The position numbers were made by a program, and so were the translations under genes. Shown here piece by piece: positions 59,833 to 64,000 of a stretch of DNA of 64,000 bases (position 1 is the stretch's first letter; each line of letters starts with the position of its first letter). The notes under the pieces were generated by a model. That model was given only the letters and a program-made list of their open reading frames with translations. It had not been told where the DNA came from and did not search any database. Origin of the DNA: Aquificota bacterium. Its GTDB lineage: Bacteria; Aquificota; Aquificia; Aquificales; Aquificaceae. The DNA is taken from positions 1,054,001 through 1,118,000 of the forward strand of contig CP076324.1 of NCBI GenBank assembly GCA_018771605.1, in the 5' to 3' direction.

Positions 59833-61059
59833 ATGGATTATGATGTGATCCTTTTGGGAGGAGGGCTTGCCTACACGGGCGCAGAGCTTTTGAGGAATGC
59901 GGGCCTAAAGGTGGCCATAGTAGAAAAGGACCCTTCCCACCTTGGCGGCGTTTGCCTCCATAAAGGCTGTGTTCCCACCAAGCTTTACCTCTTTGAGGCG
60001 AGAAAGGCCTATGACCTAAAAAACTCTTCCCTTCTCTCTGTAAAGGAGATTGCCTTTGACCTAAAAAGCTTAAAAGGAAAGAAGGAAAGGCTTACAAAAA
60101 GTTTGAGAGACCAGATAGAGAGGCTTTTAAAGGGTGTGGACTTTATCTACGGCTACGGTGAGCTGGTAGAGCCACATGTGGTAGAAGTGGAAGGAAAAAG
60201 GCTAAGCGCCAAGCATATCATCATAAACACGGGAAAGTCCTATCCCTTGGAGCCAAACGGAGACCATCTTTTGGAACTGGAAGAAGTTCCAGAAAGTTTA
60301 AAGATAGCGGGTGATGATCCTCTGGCCTTTGAGTTTGCCTGCATGTTTGTCCTCATGAATTGTAAGGTGGAGCTTTACTTTGAAGAGGGAAGCCTTGACT
60401 TTATGCACCCTTCCATAAGAGGAAGGCTCTTAAAGATGCTTAAGGATATAAATATAAGCCTTATGCCTTTATCTGATGCACCAAAGGAGAACATCTATTG
60501 GATAAAAAGGAGGGTGCCAAACACTAAATGTATAAAGGTAGAAATATTCATGGATGACCTCGGCCACATAGTTGTGGACAAAAACTATGAGACCTCTTTG
60601 AAGGACCACTATGCGGTGGGTGATGTAAACGGCATGGCGGAGCTTGCCCACGCCAGCAGGGTTCAAGCCCTTTCTGTGGCAAAAAGGATAATAAAGGGCC
60701 AAGGCTTTTTCACACCACCTTACAAAATTCCATACGTTTTATACACCCAGCCCCTATCTTACGCAAAGGTGGGCTTTACCAAAAGGGAGCTTGAGAAGAA
60801 GGGAATAGAGTTTAGCGAAAAAAGCGTAAGCCTTAGGGCCTTTGCGGTAGGAGGCATATACCACACGGAAGAAGGTATGGCCTTTTTGTACTTTGACAAG
60901 AAGGGCTTTCTGCTTGGTGCAGAAGTCTTCTCAAGGGATGCGGGAGAGATTATAGGAAACCTTACAGTAAGTCTTTTCTCCGAGCTGAACCTTGATATGC
61001 TTTCAAGGCTCTGCCTTCCACATCCCACCTTGGGAGAGGTGATTTTTATGAGGGTTTGA
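59833..61059 (+). CDS. Dihydrolipoyl dehydrogenase E3-like flavoprotein, short and divergent
   Basis: 408 aa against about 460 usual. The FAD fold starts YDVILLGGGLAYTGAELLRNAG. The redox disulfide is GGVCLHKGCVPTK, and HYAVGDVNG is the second FAD motif. The C-terminal HPTLGEV keeps the catalytic His-Glu pair. The central NAD-binding Gly motif (usually GGGxIGxE) reads IAGDDPLAFEFA, so NAD+ binding may be weak or changed. It follows E2 with 3 nt between stop and start. Confidence 0.85.
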   Translation: MDYDVILLGGGLAYTGAELLRNAGLKVAIVEKDPSHLGGVCLHKGCVPTKLYLFEARKAYDLKNSSLLSVKEIAFDLKSLKGKKERLTKSLRDQIERLLKGVDFIYGYGELVEPHVVEVEGKRLSAKHIIINTGKSYPLEPNGDHLLELEEVPESLKIAGDDPLAFEFACMFVLMNCKVELYFEEGSLDFMHPSIRGRLLKMLKDINISLMPLSDAPKENIYWIKRRVPNTKCIKVEIFMDDLGHIVVDKNYETSLKDHYAVGDVNGMAELAHASRVQALSVAKRIIKGQGFFTPPYKIPYVLYTQPLSYAKVGFTKRELEKKGIEFSEKSVSLRAFAVGGIYHTEEGMAFLYFDKKGFLLGAEVFSRDAGEIIGNLTVSLFSELNLDMLSRLCLPHPTLGEVIFMRV

Positions 61060-61062
61060 GAA

Positions 61063-61227
61063 ATGCTAAAAGATGAACTAACAAAAGATTTGGCTACAAA
61101 GGCAGATATTTTGCTTTTGAAGACTGAAATTAAGATTTTTGATTTTACTTTTTACAATAATCTTTCTAAACAGGGATGTCTTAGAATTTCTGACAAAGCT
61201 TTTAGGTCTTATAAGATAGTTGTATAA
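61063..61227 (+). pseudogene. Remnant of a DUF1640-like coiled-coil gene
   Basis: 54 codons beginning MLKDELTKDLATKADILLLKTEIK. The segment DLATKAD-x-LLKTEI is the repeated coiled-coil motif of DUF1640 proteins, normally about 120-200 aa with a C-terminal TM. After residue 24 the similarity is lost and no TM follows. The overall composition is more AT-rich than its neighbours. Probably a truncated gene. Confidence 0.4.
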
Positions 61228-61238
61228 TTATACTTAAG

Positions 61239-63440
61239 GTGCGAAAGCTTCTTTCCATTGCTGTAATAGCCTTTGGCTTTTTGTTCCTTCTGGGCTTTAT
61301 AACAGTAGCCCTTCTTTCCGTCGGCCTTCCATCGGTGGAAACACTAAAAGACTGGAAGCCACCTGTTGCCACAGTGGTCTATGATGCTAAGGACAGGCCC
61401 TTTGGTGATGTAGCATTGCAAAGAAGATATTATGTGGAGCTAAAGGATATACCCCTTCATGTAAGACAAGCCTTTATATCCGCAGAGGATAAGAACTTTT
61501 ACAAACACCCAGGTATTGACCCCATAGCCATACTGAGGGCCATTTTTGCCAACATAAGACATGGAGAGGTTAGACAGGGAGCATCCACCATAACACAGCA
61601 GGTGGCAAGAAACCTCTTCCTCACACCAGATAGAAGCATAAAAAGAAAGATAAGGGAAGCCCTTCTGGCTTTAAAGATTGAAAGGCATTTTACAAAGGAC
61701 CAGATATTGGAGATGTATCTTAACTACATATACTTGGGTCAAGGCGCCTACGGCGTGGAAGCCGCCTCAAGGATATACTTTGGAAAGTCGGTAAAAGACC
61801 TAACTGTGGATGAGGCTGCCATCCTTGCCGGCCTTCCAAAGGCGCCCACTAAGTATAACCCTTTTAGAAATCCTGAAAAGGTCAAAGAAAGAAGAGACTA
61901 TGTGCTTACGCGTATGTATGAGGATGGATATTTAAATGAGGAAGACTATAAAAGGCTTATTGAAAAGCCTATAAAGGTAAGGCTTGAAAACAGATACTAT
62001 GGAATGGACTACTTCCTTGACTTTGTAAAGGAATATTTGATTGAAAAGTATGGTGAAGTGGTCCTTGCTGGCGGGTATAAGGTATATACCACCGTGGATA
62101 AGGACCTACAAGAGCATGCAAGAAAGGCTCTAAAGCGTGGAATAGAAAGGGTTGCAAAGGCCAACGGCATACCTTTTTTGCCAGAGGACCCCTATGAGAT
62201 AGAAAAGAAATATCAAGAACAAACTGTAGAAGAAAAGCCGGGCAAGGTATACATAGGCAAGGTTGTAAGCGTAGAGGGTGATAGCCTTGTAGTTGAGCTA
62301 AAAGACAGACAGTATGAAGTGGACAGAACAAGCCTTCCTGTAGAAAAGGGAGATTATGTGCTTGTGAGGTTTTACAAAAGTAAAAAAGGTCTAAAGGTAG
62401 AGGTGCTTCCAGACCTTCAAGGTGCCTTGGTAAGCCTTGACGCAAAAACGGGAGCAATAAAGGCCATGGTGGGAGGTTATTCTTATCTTAGAAGCACCTT
62501 TAACAGAGCTGTATACGCCAAGCGCCAGCCCGGTTCTGCCATAAAGCCCATTATCTACCTTGCCGCTCTTATGAAAGGTTATACGCAAGCCACTCTTATA
62601 GATGCAACCCCAAGAAGTTTTTATGACCCTTCCACGGGTAAGGAGTGGACGCCAGACAATTACGAGGGTGCAGAGTATGGAAAGGTAACCCTAAGGACAG
62701 CCCTGGCCAAAAGTATAAACACGGCTACGGTAAACCTCCTTGCAGATATAGGCTTTGACACACCTATAGAAATTGGAAAACTTTTAGGAATTGAATTAAA
62801 ACCTTATTATTCCATGGCCCTTGGTAGCATAGAGGTTACACCCCTCCAGCTTACCTCAGCATTTCAGGCTTTTGCCAATCTTGGCACTTTTTGTAAGCCC
62901 TATTTTATAAGAAAGATAGTAGGTCCAGACGGGTCCATACTGGAAGAGAATTCTCCCCAATGTCAGCAAGTCCTTCCGCCCCAAGAGACGAGGGTTTTGG
63001 TTGATATGCTAAGAGCTGTAGTTCTTGAAGGCACGGCAGTGGCTGCAAGCTCCTTGCAAAGGGTAGTGGCTGGAAAGACTGGCACAACAAACGATTATAT
63101 GGACGCATGGTTTGTGGGCTTTTCTCCCGATATTGTGGCGGGTGTTTGGGTAGGCTTTGATATAAAGAGAAGTATGGGCAAAGGTATGGCTGGCGCAAGG
63201 GTGGCCTTGCCCATATGGATAGATTACATGTCCGTAGCAAGTTATATGTATCCATATAGCGATTTTCCCATCCCCGATGGTGTGGTGGTGGTAAACTGTC
63301 CACAACCTATGCTCTTTGTGGCAGGCACAGAAGGTGCGTGTAAGGGAGAAGAACCTAATCAAAGCAATGAGCTTGAAGGTATAGTGGACCCAAAGTATAT
63401 GAAGAAGGAAGAGGGTCCTAAGGTAAAGGAGATACCTTAA
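61239..63440 (+). CDS. mrcA: Penicillin-binding protein 1A (class A)
   Basis: 733 aa. An N-terminal TM anchor (VIAFGFLFLLGFITVALL) is followed by GT51 glycosyltransferase motifs AFISAEDKNFYKHPGID, GASTITQQVARNLFL and LEMYLNYIYLGQGAYGVEAAS. An OB-like insert is present near residues 340-390. The transpeptidase motifs are SAIK (nucleophile Ser), SIN and KTGTTNDYMDAWFVG. It polymerises and crosslinks peptidoglycan in the periplasm. The start is GTG 61239 with a weak AAGG. The TAA stop shares its last A with the next ATG. Confidence 0.95.
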   Translation: MRKLLSIAVIAFGFLFLLGFITVALLSVGLPSVETLKDWKPPVATVVYDAKDRPFGDVALQRRYYVELKDIPLHVRQAFISAEDKNFYKHPGIDPIAILRAIFANIRHGEVRQGASTITQQVARNLFLTPDRSIKRKIREALLALKIERHFTKDQILEMYLNYIYLGQGAYGVEAASRIYFGKSVKDLTVDEAAILAGLPKAPTKYNPFRNPEKVKERRDYVLTRMYEDGYLNEEDYKRLIEKPIKVRLENRYYGMDYFLDFVKEYLIEKYGEVVLAGGYKVYTTVDKDLQEHARKALKRGIERVAKANGIPFLPEDPYEIEKKYQEQTVEEKPGKVYIGKVVSVEGDSLVVELKDRQYEVDRTSLPVEKGDYVLVRFYKSKKGLKVEVLPDLQGALVSLDAKTGAIKAMVGGYSYLRSTFNRAVYAKRQPGSAIKPIIYLAALMKGYTQATLIDATPRSFYDPSTGKEWTPDNYEGAEYGKVTLRTALAKSINTATVNLLADIGFDTPIEIGKLLGIELKPYYSMALGSIEVTPLQLTSAFQAFANLGTFCKPYFIRKIVGPDGSILEENSPQCQQVLPPQETRVLVDMLRAVVLEGTAVAASSLQRVVAGKTGTTNDYMDAWFVGFSPDIVAGVWVGFDIKRSMGKGMAGARVALPIWIDYMSVASYMYPYSDFPIPDGVVVVNCPQPMLFVAGTEGACKGEEPNQSNELEGIVDPKYMKKEEGPKVKEIP

Positions 63441-64000
63441 TGAAAGAAATTCTCCTTGAAAGCACCTTTGTCAGCATAGACATAGAAGCTACAGGTTTTG
63501 ACCCATCAAAGTCCGACATTATTGAAATAGCCTGTGTAAGGGTAGAAGGGGGTATAATCACGGAGAGGTTTTCCACCCTTGTAAACCCTGGCTATCCCTT
63601 ACCCCAAAGAATAACAGAGCTTACGGGCATTACTAACGCCATGCTTGTAGGAAAGCCAAAGATAGAAGAGGTCCTTCCTAAGTTTTTAAAATTTATTGGA
63701 GACAGCATTTTGGTAGCCCATAGAGTAGAAAAGGACATAGCTTTTATTGACAAGTATTACAGAAGGCTTTATGGCAAGAGGTTTAGACCTCCCCATATAT
63801 GCACGCTAAGCCTGGCCAAAAACGTGCTTCCAAACCTAAAAAGGTATTCCCTCAAGGACCTCGCAGACCAGTTTGGCATAGAGTATAGGAGGATCCATAG
63901 AGCGATGGACGATGCCCAGATAACGGCACTGGTATTCCTTGAGCTTCTAAAAATACTTTGGCACAGGCTTGGCATAGGAGACTACCTTGAGGTCAAAAGG
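63440..64000 (+). CDS. DnaQ-like DEDDh 3'-5' exonuclease (polymerase III epsilon family), 3' end outside the window
   Basis: 187 codons are visible; the frame is open at the right edge. The Exo I motif is VSIDIEATGF (Asp, Glu), Exo II has AHRVEKDIAFI (Asp), and Exo III is HRAMDDAQITALVF (His, Asp). This gives the DEDDh set of the proofreading epsilon subunit and related nucleases. Whether it is the replicative epsilon, or carries a further domain (CBS or UvrC-type), cannot be seen. The start overlaps the PBP1A stop (TAATG). Confidence 0.85.
   Translation, partial: MKEILLESTFVSIDIEATGFDPSKSDIIEIACVRVEGGIITERFSTLVNPGYPLPQRITELTGITNAMLVGKPKIEEVLPKFLKFIGDSILVAHRVEKDIAFIDKYYRRLYGKRFRPPHICTLSLAKNVLPNLKRYSLKDLADQFGIEYRRIHRAMDDAQITALVFLELLKILWHRLGIGDYLEVKR

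Overview
The window looks like chromosomal DNA of a thermophilic, Gram-negative, chemolithotrophic bacterium, most likely of the Aquificaceae (Hydrogenobacter/Thermocrinis type). This is an inference, because there is no rRNA gene here. The signs are AGG/AGA arginine, AAG lysine and ATA isoleucine codon preference, very tight and overlapping genes, a short topoisomerase I without zinc fingers, outer-membrane assembly genes (BamD, an LptE-like protein), a DUF2173 pair, and a periplasmic type II DMSO-reductase-family molybdoenzyme. Almost all of the window is coding, and most of it is housekeeping.

Layout. 0-8 kb: a partial GT9 glycosyltransferase, MoaD, PgsA, LysA, a radical SAM/HhH protein, an outer-membrane barrel, ResB, a DUF503 protein and TrmI. 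7.8-16.6 kb: a ten-gene leftward superoperon in which every gene overlaps the next (rne, bamD, rsfS, a LapA-LapB fusion, an MglA GTPase, a DUF4388/PATAN-like protein, a response regulator, a histidine kinase, sco1, rsmG), preceded by a 937-aa beta-propeller/coiled-coil/AAA+ protein. 19-35 kb: a lipoate ligase-like protein, purH, lysS, a flavin reductase, an HDAC-family protein, tRNA-Val, rtcB, rpsA, an HU protein, tRNA-Pro, a regulator, gpsA, a triheme cytochrome c, a ZIP transporter, pyrE and leuD. 35-46.5 kb: gyrA, topA, a terminal-inverted-repeat element, ftsB-like, eno, an LptE-like gene, ribD, trmD, a Xer recombinase with a HTH/coiled-coil partner, and def.

46.6-64 kb is mostly rightward. 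It holds two DUF2173 genes behind a sigma54-type promoter, an SCP2-like gene, uvrC, the molybdoenzyme operon (alpha, Fe-S beta, heme gamma, TorD-like chaperone), a 2-oxoacid dehydrogenase cluster (E1a, E1b, E2, E3), PBP1A, and a DnaQ-like exonuclease that runs off the edge.

Points most worth attention: (1) the molybdoenzyme catalytic gene is split by a roughly 0.5-kb insert that is a complete antisense gene with its own promoter, ORF and terminator; (2) a 28-bp site with perfect 11-6-11 inverted symmetry lies just upstream of the Xer operon and looks like a dif site; (3) a sigma54 promoter with tandem upstream palindromes precedes the DUF2173 pair; (4) at least 15 genes carry a -10 hexamer ending exactly 6-8 nt before the start codon, which implies leaderless transcription as a general habit; (5) there are two copies of a multi-hairpin, TIR-bounded repeat; (6) rsmG seems to start at ATT.
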